This document shows positions 1-8,984 of a stretch of DNA of 64,000 nucleotides, in pieces. A model generated the notes under the pieces. The model was not told the origin of the DNA. It ran no database searches and saw only the letters and a program-made list of their open reading frames with translations. The stretch is taken from positions 472,404 to 536,403 of the forward strand of contig BJOX01000047.1 of the NCBI GenBank assembly GCA_009731375.1. The letters run 5' to 3'. The translations under genes were made by a program, and so were the position numbers. The DNA is from Paulinella micropora (lineage: Eukaryota > Cercozoa > Imbricatea > Euglyphida). Numbering within the stretch: the first letter of the stretch is position 1; the number at the start of each line of letters is the position of its first letter.

Positions 1-415
1 ACCCACACACCCCACCACTATTTCTATCTTAAGAGAGGGGGGGGCGGGGCGCCTTACTGTGGGGGCGCGGGGGAGGCAGCTTGCTTGTAGAAGCGGCGGG
101 GCAGTAGCTCACAGTCACCGAACTCCTTGAGCCAGACGTCAAGCTCGGAGTAGTGGTCGAGGCTGGCACGGAAGACAAGGGCTTCGACTGTGTAGTCGGG
201 CTTGGCGGGCACGTGGTTGACGTTGTGGTCCCACTCGTAGACGATGTTGTATGCATCTAGTGCAGAGACCCAGATATCATCCTCTTCGTCGTTGTTCAGC
301 ACGCCCTCATACATACCCCAGTCATTCTCTGTTCTCATGAGCTCTAGTTCTAGTCCGTTGTCTATCATCATGCCTACAGTGTCATGGAAATCGTCGAGTG
401 AGAGAACACGCACTA
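1..415. repeat. Left terminal inverted repeat (TIR-L)
   Basis: Positions 1-415 are the reverse complement of 40170-40584, with one clear mismatch (near 110, turning a Cys codon into Tyr in the other copy). The repeat covers the 3' part of a terminal gene and about 53 bp beyond its stop codon. Identity ends at the assembly gap 417-426. Because the scaffold starts at base 1, the true outer end of the repeat is unknown. Confidence 0.93.
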
Positions 416-917
416 ANNNNNNNNNNTCTGTACCTCGGTGGAAGTCTGGTTCTCTGCCTACACACTCTACACAGGGCAGGAAGCACTTCTTCTGGACGTT
501 GTCTACTATGTTGCCTGGGTGGAGGCGATACAAGGGAAGGATATAGTTTCCCATGTATCGGAGGATCATCTTGGCAGCCCCTTTTGGCTTGAGGCACCAA
601 CGAATGGGAAGCTGACCGTGTGCCTGTGCAGACAGGAACCACGGCTCGAAGATAGAGAGCAAGTTGAATCCTTTGACGTTGAAGAACAAGCAGAGGAGCA
701 AGACCAAGATTTCGTTGGAGCCGATGAAGGGGATGACGCAAGCCCAGATGTCGGGACTCTCGAACACTTGGTAAAGGTCAGGGAAGACAGGAAATCTTTC
801 GAGGCGACCACGGGAGTTGCGACGGTAGTGCAGGGATGAAGAGGCTACCTTTTGCTTCTTTTCTGCCTTCTCGGCCTTCCCAGAGCTGCGAGCTTTCGTT
901 ATTTCTCTCTTGGACAT
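54..917 (-). CDS. Left-terminal F-box-like zinc protein (TIR gene, left copy)
   Basis: The reading frame runs from the ATG at 915-917 to the TAA at 54-56 and crosses the 10-N gap at 417-426, so the exact length is unknown. The C-terminal ~120 residues lie in the TIR and match the right-terminal gene (39584-40531) almost perfectly. The N-terminal half differs from that gene in sequence but has the same plan: a basic Lys/Arg start, then a hydrophobic helical stretch around residues 35-75 that resembles an F-box, then a CxxC pair (CVEC) before the shared part. An F-box role (ubiquitin-ligase adaptor) is inferred only from this pattern. A second copy of the 5' part (1035-1310) follows the gap at 1025-1034. 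Confidence 0.6.
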   Translation of the reverse strand: MSKREITKARSSGKAEKAEKKQKVASSSLHYRRNSRGRLERFPVFPDLYQVFESPDIWACVIPFIGSNEILVLLLCLFFNVKGFNLLSIFEPWFLSAQAHGQLPIRWCLKPKGAAKMILRYMGNYILPLYRLHPGNIVDNVQKKCFLPCVECVGREPDFHRGTXXXXLVRVLSLDDFHDTVGMMIDNGLELELMRTENDWGMYEGVLNNDEEDDIWVSALDAYNIVYEWDHNVNHVPAKPDYTVEALVFRASLDHYSELDVWLKEFGDCELLPRRFYKQAASPAPPQ

Positions 918-1406
918 GATTTGCTTTTTTTGGCGGCAGTGGGATTGCAAAGAGTTCCTGCGCCAAAAGGGGCGTTCCGCAGGATGCTGCGCGTCCGCAC
1001 GGATCAGCAATGACTGAGTGATCGNNNNNNNNNNAGATAGAGAGCAAGTTGAATCCTTTGACGTTGAAGAACAAGCAGAGGAGCAAGACCAAGATTTCGT
1101 TGGAGCCGATGAAGGGGATGACGCAAGCCCAGATGTCGGGACTCTCGAACACTTGGTAAAGGTCAGGGAAGACAGGAAATCTTTCGAGGCGACCACGGGA
1201 GTTGCGACGGTAGTGCAGGGATGAAGAGGCTACCTTTTGCTTCTTTTCTGCCTTCTCGGCCTTCCCAGAGCTGCGAGCTTTCGTTATTTCTCTCTTGGAC
1301 ATGATTTGCTTTTTTGGCGGCAGTGGGATTGCAAAGAGTTTCTGCGCCAAAAGGGGCGTTCCGCAGGATGCCGCGCGTCCGCACGGATCAGCCATGACTG
1401 AGTGAT
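651..1406. repeat. ~372-bp direct duplication around the gap at 1025-1034
   Basis: Bases 651-1024 are repeated at 1035-1406 with a few differences (for example one T fewer in a T-run). The 10-N join lies exactly between the copies. This is the signature of two contigs whose overlapping ends were placed side by side, so the duplication of the terminal gene's 5' part is probably not real. Confidence 0.8.
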
Positions 1407-1502
1407 CGTTCTTCAGCCTGGTTTCGCGGGTGGGGCAGCGCGTCCGCACGGATCAGCAATGACTGAGTGATCGTTCTTCAGCCTGGTTTCGCGGGTGGGA
1501 AG
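1373..1502. repeat. 65-bp tandem repeat, two copies
   Basis: A unit beginning GCGCGTCCGCACGGATCAGC at 1373 recurs at 1438 (period 65). A third partial copy lies at about 988-1024, before the gap. The array sits upstream of the left-terminal gene and before the gene at 1579. The true copy number is probably higher and collapsed by assembly. No coding sequence is seen in it. Confidence 0.8.
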
Positions 1503-1578
1503 AGTGTTTCCACCCTCTTTTCAATTTTGAACAATCAAAAAAGGGTTGGTGCTGGCGTCATAGTAGGGGCATCGTTCA

Positions 1579-2406
1579 ATGGCTCAAGTGCAAGAGGAAG
1601 GGAAGCGTACCGTCAGTGCCTGTGGTGCCGTCACTGTCGACGACGTACTGGGCGTCATGCATGCACGGGAGGCACTGGAGTTCCTGGCACACGACACTCC
1701 AGACGCAAACAGGAATCATCGACTTGACATCCAGTCTGCAAGGAACAACGGCAAGTTCAAGGTTCGCTACGTCAGGTTCGAGGATAGGAACAAGAAGGTG
1801 CAGCTAGGCGTCGACGTGGAGAACGCAAGGAAGATGTTCAACTGCCTCCTGCCCAACGTGGACATGAAGGAGAAGCTGCATCTGCTGGAGGAGTTCGACA
1901 GGCTAGTCTCTGCTGCTTCCTCCTTTCCTCCTGTGGCTGCTGCTGCTGCTGCTCCTGCTGCTATTCCTCCCAGGCAAAAGACTCATGCAAAGTTTAAGGG
2001 CAAAATGTACAGGATCATGCACAGAGATACCTCCATCAAGAATGTTAGGCTGCGTAGGAGAATGAACGGGGATGCCATGCAGAAGGCAAAGAATGATCTT
2101 GAGATGTACAAGGCCAGACGCGAGGATGCACTTAATAGGGCGGCACAGGCAGCTACAGAAGCAGATTTGTGCTATGAGCAGATACAGGTGCTAGGCAGGA
2201 AGATCGACGACTACGAGCGTGCTGCTCTGGCTGATTACCATCTTCAGGAGGCAGCAGAGATCTTGAGCTTCATCGGTTCAGGGGAGAGGAGGCAGGAGGC
2301 ATTCGTCAACGCAGTGGAGTCGATCAGTGGACTAGCAGGGGACACGAACATTCTGTTTCGAGCAGTGCCTGAGCAGCCCATCTGCGTCAACCCTCTGGAG
2401 GAATGA
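1579..2406 (+). CDS. Hypothetical viral protein with coiled-coil C-terminal half
   Basis: 275 residues from the ATG at 1579 to a TGA. I do not recognise the family. Residues ~1-115 form a charged globular part. A low-complexity Ala/Pro linker (poly-Ala near 118-130) follows, then a basic stretch rich in Arg/Lys (~135-165) and a long helical Ala/Glu/Arg-rich region (~165-245) likely to form a coiled coil. It lies between the left-end repeats and the polymerase-helicase gene, on the same strand. It could be a structural or DNA-associated protein; nothing in the sequence settles this. Confidence 0.7.
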   Translation: MAQVQEEGKRTVSACGAVTVDDVLGVMHAREALEFLAHDTPDANRNHRLDIQSARNNGKFKVRYVRFEDRNKKVQLGVDVENARKMFNCLLPNVDMKEKLHLLEEFDRLVSAASSFPPVAAAAAAPAAIPPRQKTHAKFKGKMYRIMHRDTSIKNVRLRRRMNGDAMQKAKNDLEMYKARREDALNRAAQAATEADLCYEQIQVLGRKIDDYERAALADYHLQEAAEILSFIGSGERRQEAFVNAVESISGLAGDTNILFRAVPEQPICVNPLEE

Positions 2407-2422
2407 GCTGACTTATTTCCAT

Positions 2423-2498
2423 GTTAGGACATGCTACGACTATCAGACGTCACGAGCTGAGTTAGGACATGCCACGACTACCAGACGCCACGAGCTGA
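2423..2498. repeat. 38-bp direct repeat, two copies, plus CT tract
   Basis: A 38-bp unit starting GTTAGGACATG occurs at 2423 and 2461 with a few C/T differences. Flanking TATTTCC-containing sequence suggests a decayed third copy. A (CT)n tract follows at about 2571-2601. The 2407-2732 interval otherwise shows no gene. Confidence 0.75.
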
Positions 2499-2732
2499 TC
2501 TATTTCCGTGTTATGACTAGTAAGGGGTATATTCTATTAAAAGTGTTGTTATTGGTGTCGCATTTGATCTCTCTCTCTCTCTCTCTCCCTGTCTCTCTCT
2601 CATTGAGTCCTTAAAGTGCCTTAGCTTTTTTTCCCGGCCCAGTACTCAGTACATTGGTATAGCAGAAAAGAGACTTGTGCTAACGACTAATATTTTCTGA
2701 AAGTTGGTCTTCTTTCTCTTGTCACGTCTGAA

Positions 2733-2864
2733 ATGGACTCGTTGGAGGTCGCTATCATAGTGGTTGCCGTTGCAGGGGTTCTAGGATGCCTTGTCATTTG
2801 GTACTTCCCTGTACGCTGTCCGGATGAAAAGCCTAGGGATTTAAATCCAGAGTTGGCAATTTGA
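2733..2864 (+). CDS. 43-residue single-pass membrane protein
   Basis: A short ORF from the ATG at 2733 to the TGA at 2862. Residues 5-25 are a strongly hydrophobic Val/Ile/Ala/Leu segment, preceded by an acidic start and followed by a short polar, Pro-rich tail. This is the layout of a one-span membrane protein with a tiny ectodomain. It sits 39 bp upstream of the polymerase-helicase gene. Several other small tail-anchored proteins occur in this virus, so a virion-membrane role is plausible. Its shortness makes the call uncertain. Confidence 0.5.
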   Translation: MDSLEVAIIVVAVAGVLGCLVIWYFPVRCPDEKPRDLNPELAI

Positions 2865-2903
2865 AATTTCTGTTTCCTTGTTATTATAAATACCAAAAGA
2901 GGA

Positions 2904-5323
2904 ATGAGCGAGTTGCTGTTCAAGCTGAACCAGAGGGTGGACATCCATGCTCTGAAGCATCTAGCCGGGCTGACTCGCTGGGACGAGAAGGATCGTGCGT
3001 GCCTGCTTGCTTTACTCAAGAAGGAAGTAGGAGGCAACGACGAGATCGTTGCTTGTGTGTACGAGAACAATCATGCTGACGGTGGACGGCCGAACCTGAG
3101 CGACACCTTTGCTGCGTGGCCCAATGCAGTTTTCAGGCTTGTGTCCGGACGCTTCTATCACTGTATAGACGCTGATTCCATGTCTGTACGTCTTCTGTCA
3201 CAAATGTTGTCCAGAGGCAACTTAAGCGTAGATCCTATGATTACTATGTATCTCCAAGACAGGGCACGTCTTTTCGACATCGTCAGGAGTGAGACGCTCG
3301 TAGAGGGCAAGAGTGACAGGGACATAAAGGGCGCGTTTCTTGCAGTTCTCAATCTGAAGTCTCTCGATGGTGAATGGTTCGATTGCCCCACCTTGNNNNN
3401 NNNNNTCCCACCTTGCGTCGGTGGTCTGAGATTTGGAATAGGAACGTAGACCTGTTAAGGAAGAAGACAACCTATAACTATTGCTACGGCAACCCATCCT
3501 TTCTTGCTTGGCTCTGGAACGTCGAAGAACGTAAATGCATGACTGCTGCGATCTACTTTCTAAGAGACAAAGGCTACAAGGTGGGAGTCTATAAGTTCGA
3601 CGAGGTAGGGATAGAGGAACCGTTCACTGATCAGCTCATCCTGGAGGTGCAAGAGCACATCAAGTTTAAGACTGGGTTTGATGTAGTCTTCAAGCGCAAG
3701 GACGTCCTGCCTACACAGGCAGACTACGACATCTATTACTCGCAACGTACCGTCTGCTCCTTCGATCGCATCAAGAAAGGGGAGATAGACTATGCCACTT
3801 GGCAGCTGGTGCTCGCCGGCTACAAGAGGAAGGCAATACGCTACCAAGGTTACGTGCTTGCTGCCCATCCGACCGTACCGGGAGTGTATGTGTGGCAAGA
3901 AGAGGCTAAGGAATATATTCACTCCGTGCTCAAGAACGTCTCGTACACTGATACCTTTCCCGTGGATATGGATAAGCTGTTGAAGTGGTTTAACGAGAAC
4001 CACAACTCTGGCTTTCCCTTGAGGTCTGAATCGGAGATGCGTACGGACTGGATCTCCTTCAGGGACTGTACGTTCAACACCAATGACTGCAAACTCTATC
4101 GCTACAACGAGCTGCCGTCCGCTCCCTTTACCGACCACTTCTACGATGTTGATATATACGGCGCAGACTTGTCGGATAAGTCGCTCACTCCCAATTGGAC
4201 CACAGTAGTGAATACACAGCTTTCGCCGAAAGTCAGCGACTTCTTCGAAGCCATGGTTGGCAGGCTCCAGTTTGAGGTGGGCAAGCACGATGGCTGGCAG
4301 ATCATGCCATTCATGTTAGGCACTGCGTCCACCGGGAAGGGAACTGTTCTCTCCGTTATTAAGCGCATGAAGCCGGATGGTCGTGTTGGCTCTATCTCCC
4401 AGAACTTCGAGTCTGTCTTCGGCTTGGACCCCTTGAAGCACAAGTCCATAGTCATCTGCTGGGACATGCCGCTCGATATGCCGAAGAGGCTCAACCAAGC
4501 TACTCTGCAGTCTATGGTGTCTGGCGAAGGAGTGTCTATCCCTGCGAAGTACAAGAAAGCGGAGACTACTATGGATTGGAAAATACCGATGATCTGGGCC
4601 TCGAACTCTCTCCCTAACTACAAGGATAGCCAAGGGCAGATCTCGAGGCGTCTCTGCGTCTTCAGATTCAATACTCCAGTCGAACAGAAGGACCACTCGC
4701 TTATTCGCAAGGTTATGAGTGAGGTCCCTGTCGTGCTTCTGCGGTGCATAGGTAAGTATAGGGCGTTGACCGAACGTGCGGCTGAGGCAGACTTCTGGAA
4801 ACAGGTTGCGCCGGATGACTGCAGGGCGGAGAAGGAAAATCTAGCTCAGCAGGCGGACTACATGCGTCTGTTCCTTAACGAAGGCTCGATGAAGTACATG
4901 ACAGTCTACAAGAAGGGGTGTACTGTGAGCTATCGGCACCTGCAGGCGGTGGTACTGGAGTTCTTGCGTGATGAGCAGAAGCAGCACCGGCTGCGGTTCG
5001 ATGACTTGGGTACGTGTGCGCTGGAGGAGAAGTTTACTGTGAGAAAGAGGTACAAGGACGCTATCTACGTGTGCACTCACTGCAACACGCACGGCAGCGA
5101 GGTCTCCCAATGCAACTCGAAGTGTATCGACGAGCGCTGCTTCAACGTACACAAGAAGGAATTTTGTAAAGGCCACTATCGTGCGGACCTGCGCAGGAAG
5201 ATCACCTGCGTAGAGAACATGCAGCTTGTGCCGAGGGACAGGTACGAGCGACAGGAGGCGCAGAAAGACGTCGAAGAGAGGGCAACCAAGAGGCTGAAGA
5301 CCACCGCCGACGCTGCGGTCTAG
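2904..5323 (+). CDS. TV-Pol-like polymerase fused to SF3 helicase
   Basis: One gene, interrupted by a 10-N join at 3396-3405 where CCCACCTTG is written twice; when the overlap is collapsed the frame is continuous (about 800 residues). The region after ~residue 135 shows the TV-Pol pattern: an R-x-x-K-like helix ending in a Leu-Asn, then an Asn-containing segment, then YKFDEVGIE followed by a helix and TGFDVVFKRKD. That last part corresponds to the polymerase motif C that usually reads FDG. The C-terminal half is a D5/SF3 helicase: Walker A GTASTGKGT, Walker B IVICWDMP, motif C IWASNSLP and the Arg finger SRRLCVFRF. A Cys/His-rich tail (CTHC, CNSKC, CFNVHKKEFC) may bind zinc. Expected role: replicative polymerase/helicase of the virus. 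Polymerase assignment is weaker than helicase assignment. Confidence 0.75.
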
Positions 5324-5387
5324 CAGGCCTTGCGAGGCTAGTGACGTTTTTCAAAAATTTAAAAATTCTAAAAACAATCTGAAAAAA

Positions 5388-5558
5388 ATGGCAAAAGTCT
5401 ACCGTCGTTCCAAGAAGACCGGTCGCAAGATGACCACTTACAGGCGAAAGAACAAGACCTGCAGCAAGGTGGTTCGTCTTCACCCTCGCTACAAGAAGTA
5501 CCGCCGTTGCGTGAAGCACATCAGGCCCTCAGTCGGCCTCGCGGCAATGGGTCACTAA
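5388..5558 (+). CDS. Small very basic protein, histone/protamine-like
   Basis: 56 residues from the ATG at 5388 to the TAA at 5556. About 40 percent of residues are Lys or Arg, arranged in clusters (RRSKKTGRK, YRRKNK, YKKYRR), with two Cys and a short hydrophobic Gly/Ala tail. An AT-rich leader (AAAAATTTAAAAATTCTAAAA) precedes it. The composition resembles DNA-condensing core peptides of double jelly-roll viruses such as adenovirus mu/pVII, so a role in genome packing is inferred; there is no sequence-level homology I can name. Confidence 0.6.
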   Translation: MAKVYRRSKKTGRKMTTYRRKNKTCSKVVRLHPRYKKYRRCVKHIRPSVGLAAMGH

Positions 5559-5598
5559 ATTTCCGATTCTTCTGTTGCCTTAACCTAAAAGGGCATCT

Positions 5599-5811
5599 AT
5601 GTTGCGAGTCTGTCCTACGTGCGGAGGCTGTTGGATAGGGAAGCAGTTTTACTGGTCTACCGGCCAGAAGGGGGATCCAGTCGACCTGGCCTCTCTCGTC
5701 TGCCGGCCCTACGGCGACAGTTCATGCATTAATCCTGCCAGGGACGTGCCCGGTGGAGACACCTGGGAAGAGAGATCAGACTTCATCAATGATTTTCTGA
5801 AAGATCTATAG
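5599..5811 (+). CDS. Small Cys-containing protein, hypothetical
   Basis: 70 residues starting MLRVCPTCGGCW and ending in an acidic helix. The N-terminal CPTCGGC and two later Cys (VCRP, SSCIN) could form a zinc site. It lies in a run of small plus-strand zinc proteins upstream of the GRF-finger gene. No function can be assigned. Confidence 0.55.
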   Translation: MLRVCPTCGGCWIGKQFYWSTGQKGDPVDLASLVCRPYGDSSCINPARDVPGGDTWEERSDFINDFLKDL

Positions 5812-5914
5812 GCAATATATATCAAAAGATGCCTGACCGAGTTTACCGGTTCCATGCCTGCGAGAGTGAAAATTTTGAAATTAGGAAAGCGACCACAAAG
5901 AAAAAACCTACTGA

Positions 5915-6265
5915 ATGCAAGTCCAATGCGCAGATTGCACGGCCGCCCGCATCGCCAAACCAGCCCTAGTGGCCAGATGTCCCCAATGCAAGAAGATGAC
6001 CTTCTTCATCTGCCCTGGAGGAAGATGCATCGCCGGAAAGTGTTTCGACTGCGGCAGGGACTCGCGGAGACATACCTGCCTCTCCCGATGTATGAACGGT
6101 TGTATTCTTTTCGTTCATGACATCCGCTACTGCCAGTGCAAGGCTAAAGCAAAGCTGTTGCAGGCCAAGAAGGACGGCCCTAACAAAGACAGATGGTTCT
6201 ACGTCTGCCAGTTCCGGCCCGGCTGTGACTTTTTCGAGTGGGCAGACGAGAAAAAATTTTCTTGA
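5915..6265 (+). CDS. Zinc-ribbon plus GRF-type zinc-finger protein
   Basis: 116 residues. The N-terminal half has four paired cysteines in CxxC style (CADC, CPQC, CFDC and further Cys/His), a zinc-ribbon arrangement. The C-terminal ~40 residues fit a zf-GRF domain: CQC, then a basic stretch, then WFYVC and CDFFEWADE. GRF fingers bind single-stranded or branched DNA in topoisomerase III, APE2 and NEIL3. A nucleic-acid-binding accessory factor is inferred. The frame is closed by a stop just before the chosen ATG. Confidence 0.65.
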   Translation: MQVQCADCTAARIAKPALVARCPQCKKMTFFICPGGRCIAGKCFDCGRDSRRHTCLSRCMNGCILFVHDIRYCQCKAKAKLLQAKKDGPNKDRWFYVCQFRPGCDFFEWADEKKFS

Positions 6266-6298
6266 GAAGTAAATGTTTTATTGAATCATTAAAGCCTA

Positions 6299-6661
6299 AT
6301 GACGCTTTCAGAAAATACTAAGGCCGGCCTATTCTTCTTTGGCTGTATACCNNNNNNNNNNTGCCTATTTTTCTTTGGCTGTATACCGGTACGTACGCTA
6401 GTCGCTGGCTACGCCAAGAGTGCCGATCAGGCTACTCTTGACACTATGAGACTTGTCGCGACCGTGCCGGCGGGAGTCTGGCTCTCGGGTGCCATCGACA
6501 ACAGGGAGACAGGGACCTTTGGAGGCGAGGCTTGGTGGAAAGAGCTCAGACCGCTTCATGGGACCATGTACGCCCTCTTCACACTGTCCGGCCGCTGGGA
6601 GTTCTTGGGCGCGGATGCAATCCTTGGCATGTACGTTGGACTACAGCATTTTCTTATATAG
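6299..6661 (+). CDS. Conserved-looking small hydrophobic protein
   Basis: The gene contains a 10-N join at 6351-6360 around which about 30 bp are written twice; without the duplication it encodes about 105 residues. Visible features are two mildly hydrophobic segments and the motif GGEAWWKELRPLHGTMY, where WW..R..H is reminiscent of a conserved hypothetical family I have seen in large DNA viruses of protists. It converges on the minus-strand gene ending at 6654, with 8 bp overlap. Function unknown; possibly membrane-associated. Confidence 0.55.
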   Translation: MTLSENTKAGLFFFGCIXXXXCLFFFGCIPVRTLVAGYAKSADQATLDTMRLVATVPAGVWLSGAIDNRETGTFGGEAWWKELRPLHGTMYALFTLSGRWEFLGADAILGMYVGLQHFLI

Positions 6662-7385
6662 CCTCGTCCGTGATTCTTACCTCAGCAGGCGACAGTTGAG
6701 CGCCGAAGGCTTCTTGTTCCGACAGTGCTTGGTCAGGGTACGGGAAGCCGTCCTTTTGGTGGCGGATCTGCAGGACTTTCCAGCTTGGCTGAATCTTCTC
6801 TCCTCTTGCACAGAGGCCGGTACAGAGCAGCAGCGTGGTCACCGCGTCGCCCTTCTTCCACGCGGTCGTTTCGGGTGTGAGGTTCTTTGCGTCCGTCAGG
6901 TTTACTGTTAGCCTCGGAGGCCAGGCGCGGTCGGACTTCGCGGACGTCCTCAGCATCGTCATTCTGACATAGCTGTCACGTACCTGCTGGCTGGTCTTTG
7001 CCGCGGGGCCTACTTCCTTCATACCGGGGACCATGATGGCTCTGTGCTTGACCACATCTCCTTGGAACTTGTCGTCGAGCATCTTGAACGCGTTCAGTGC
7101 ACCGAGGACGTGCTTGTAGAGCCTCGCGTCCGCAAAGTCTAGTTCTCCGCTCGTCTTGCCAGAGTCTCCGTAGGTCGAAGGGTCGAAGGCGAACCTCAGT
7201 GATGGCACGGTTAGACAGAAAGGAAACTTGTCCCCTTTCTCGTTCTTGAGGAGGACAGGGGTGAGCAGAGTACCGTAAACCATGCGTGGCTCGCCGTAGG
7301 CAATGCTCTTCTGTAGAGAATCTTCTGTGAGCGGTACTTTAAAAGAGCTACCATCTTCTTGGTGAAAGAACAAGTTCGTGGCCAT
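6654..7385 (-). CDS. Hypothetical protein, possible ssDNA-binding (SSB-like) protein
   Basis: 243 residues from the ATG at 7383-7385. The C-terminal half contains a beta-rich stretch (AWPPRLTVNL, AWKKGDAVTTLLLCTGL, PSWKVLQIRH) that could be an OB fold, which is how SSB proteins of large DNA viruses look. The position between the replication genes and the PCNA-like gene, on the opposite strand and divergent from PCNA, would fit. The identification is tentative; a structural protein is also possible. Confidence 0.55.
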   Translation of the reverse strand: MATNLFFHQEDGSSFKVPLTEDSLQKSIAYGEPRMVYGTLLTPVLLKNEKGDKFPFCLTVPSLRFAFDPSTYGDSGKTSGELDFADARLYKHVLGALNAFKMLDDKFQGDVVKHRAIMVPGMKEVGPAAKTSQQVRDSYVRMTMLRTSAKSDRAWPPRLTVNLTDAKNLTPETTAWKKGDAVTTLLLCTGLCARGEKIQPSWKVLQIRHQKDGFPYPDQALSEQEAFGAQLSPAEVRITDEAI

Positions 7386-7431
7386 TTGCTTTCTTTGTGA
7401 ATTATGGATTCTCTCTCTTCCTTTGCTTTTC

Positions 7432-7441
7432 TTTTAAAACT
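7432..7441. promoter_or_regulatory. TTTTAAAACT element between divergent genes
   Basis: This copy of the recurring palindromic TTTTAAAA element lies in the 113-bp spacer between the divergent genes ending at 7385 (minus) and starting at 7499 (plus). Similar elements occur in front of or behind many other genes in this genome, which suggests a promoter or transcript-border signal. Confidence 0.4.
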
Positions 7442-7498
7442 GACAAGATTTAAAACTTTGCTACCTCCTTGGACCTAAAAAACTTTGGACCTAAAAAA

Positions 7499-8434
7499 AT
7501 GTTCAGCTGGAAAACCAAAGTACGAGGAGTAGCATTCAAGCGTGCGATCGACAGCATCGCTCCCCTATTGCTCGAGGGCAGGGTCGTGTGCAACAAGAAG
7601 ACAGGCCTCGATCTCTGTGGCATCAGCGACTCCCTCTCCGTCCATTATCACGTGGACTTTGAGGGAGACGAGGTCACCGGCTTCAAGGATGAAGTAGACT
7701 TCGTTCTGGATCTGAAGGAGACCAGCGCGTGGCTCCAGGTGCTCCGGGTTGGCATGACACTCGAACTCTCGCTCGACAGCAACGGCCTCCGCCTCGTCTT
7801 CCATAATGAGCTCAAGACCTTTGAGCACGAGACGAAACTCAGCAACTTGTGCATGCCCGTCGATTTCGTAATGCTGACCAAGGACAAGTCCCAATGCGAC
7901 CTCCTGGTCGACGTCTCTAGCCCTGCCCTCGCTGCCGTAGTCAAGCACCACAGCAAGTCAAGTACTCACTGCAGCATCTCGACCGAAGGCAACAAGGTCA
8001 TCTTCAAGTCTGTACTCCGCGCCGTCGATCCGATCAAGACCTCATGCACTACGCTTTCGGGTGCGGTCTCCCTGACCGAACTCGCCACGCCGTCCTTCAC
8101 CTTTAGGCCGGCAGCGTCTTTCCCTGATGGAGAGATCTACCCGCTGGACGTGATCAAGACCGTGATGAAGGCCTACGGTTTTCACGACAAGAAGAAGGGC
8201 CGCGTCATTGTCGCCGTTGATCACGATATGCAGAGGATGACCCTTATCTTCAAGAACGACCTCTCTTCTTGGCTCGTGTTCCATGTCCTTGGGGTCGACG
8301 ACGGCGTTGAAAGGTCTACCTCCGATGCCTCGACCGTCGTCTTGGATAGCCCCGTGCCGGCTCCGGTAATAAAGAGGAAGAAGAAGAAACAGAAGACGAC
8401 GACAGAAGCTGCATGCCCTGAAGACGCTGAATAG
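7499..8434 (+). CDS. PCNA-like sliding clamp
   Basis: 311 residues from the ATG at 7499 (an upstream in-frame TTG at 7469 is less likely). The protein has the two-domain beta/alpha repetition of PCNA. An N-terminal helix (FKRAIDSIAPLL) is followed by strands, and a central connector near residues 110-135 includes LCMPVDFVML. The second domain has KSVLRAVDP-like strands and a FRPAASFPDGEIYPLDVIK loop leading into strands. A basic tail (KRKKKKQK) ends the protein. Clamps tether polymerases and nucleases to DNA, here probably one of the two replication enzymes. The 3' end overlaps the convergent gene by 119 bp. Confidence 0.72.
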   Translation: MFSWKTKVRGVAFKRAIDSIAPLLLEGRVVCNKKTGLDLCGISDSLSVHYHVDFEGDEVTGFKDEVDFVLDLKETSAWLQVLRVGMTLELSLDSNGLRLVFHNELKTFEHETKLSNLCMPVDFVMLTKDKSQCDLLVDVSSPALAAVVKHHSKSSTHCSISTEGNKVIFKSVLRAVDPIKTSCTTLSGAVSLTELATPSFTFRPAASFPDGEIYPLDVIKTVMKAYGFHDKKKGRVIVAVDHDMQRMTLIFKNDLSSWLVFHVLGVDDGVERSTSDASTVVLDSPVPAPVIKRKKKKQKTTTEAACPEDAE

Positions 8435-8861
8435 CCTTCATGGACCTTAGGAGAGTGAATGGTTTGCCTTGTCTCTTACTAATAAAGTGCATTTGATGAC
8501 TCTGCCTCTGCATGTACGGCGCCTCGATAGGCTTCACTCCTCCTACCGACCGGAACTCGTCGATAGTCATGACGCCTCCAAAGGTATAGAGGTTGTGTAT
8601 GTGTGGCGCCGGCCTCAATACTTCGCACCGGAAATTGACTCGTGACATACACCTGAAGAGTTCTTTTGCCCTCTCGTGTCTGAGCCCAGTCATTGAGTTG
8701 TCTATGTACGCGGCCGCACAGGCCAGCGAGCAGAAGAAGCCGAAGACGTGCATAGTTGCGTCCTCCTCGTCCTGGCAGATAGGGATCGCGCAGTACTCGT
8801 CCCTCTCCGGCTTGTGGACGCAGTACCAACAGACTCCTGTGTAGTTTGGATAGCGTTGCAT
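8316..8861 (-). CDS. VLTF2-like late transcription factor with FCS-type zinc finger
   Basis: 181 residues. The first 50 hold an MYM/FCS-type zinc finger (CWYC, an acidic spacer, then GFFCSLACAAAYI). A conserved-looking segment follows (APHIHNLYTFGGVMTIDEFR), typical of the A1L/VLTF-2 proteins of nucleocytoplasmic viruses. The tail is Ser- and Arg-rich and is antisense to the Lys-rich end of the PCNA gene. Together with the VLTF3-like gene 124 bp away on the other strand it suggests that this virus controls late genes in the poxvirus-like way. Confidence 0.65.
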   Translation of the reverse strand: MQRYPNYTGVCWYCVHKPERDEYCAIPICQDEEDATMHVFGFFCSLACAAAYIDNSMTGLRHERAKELFRCMSRVNFRCEVLRPAPHIHNLYTFGGVMTIDEFRSVGGVKPIEAPYMQRQSHQMHFISKRQGKPFTLLRSMKAIQRLQGMQLLSSSSVSSSSSLLPEPARGYPRRRSRHRR

Positions 8862-8900
8862 TTTTCTTTTCTTCTCTTTTATGATTGGTACGGTATCGAA

Positions 8901-8911
8901 GTTTTAAAACA
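8901..8911. promoter_or_regulatory. GTTTTAAAACA element between VLTF2-like and VLTF3-like genes
   Basis: GTTTTAAAAC at 8901-8910 sits in the short divergent spacer between the VLTF2-like gene (minus) and the VLTF3-like gene (plus). It could serve as a two-way promoter element. Confidence 0.4.
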
Positions 8912-8984
8912 GCTGTGAGAGGTGGGGGAAGTTTTGAAAGCCACTTGTCCACACACACAAAATTTTTCTTCTTCTTTTTCTTCT

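Noticed and set aside
5829-5969. 46-codon plus-strand ORF between the Cys protein and the GRF-finger gene
   Set aside because: It overlaps the better-supported GRF gene, has no recognisable feature and no upstream element; it could be chance.
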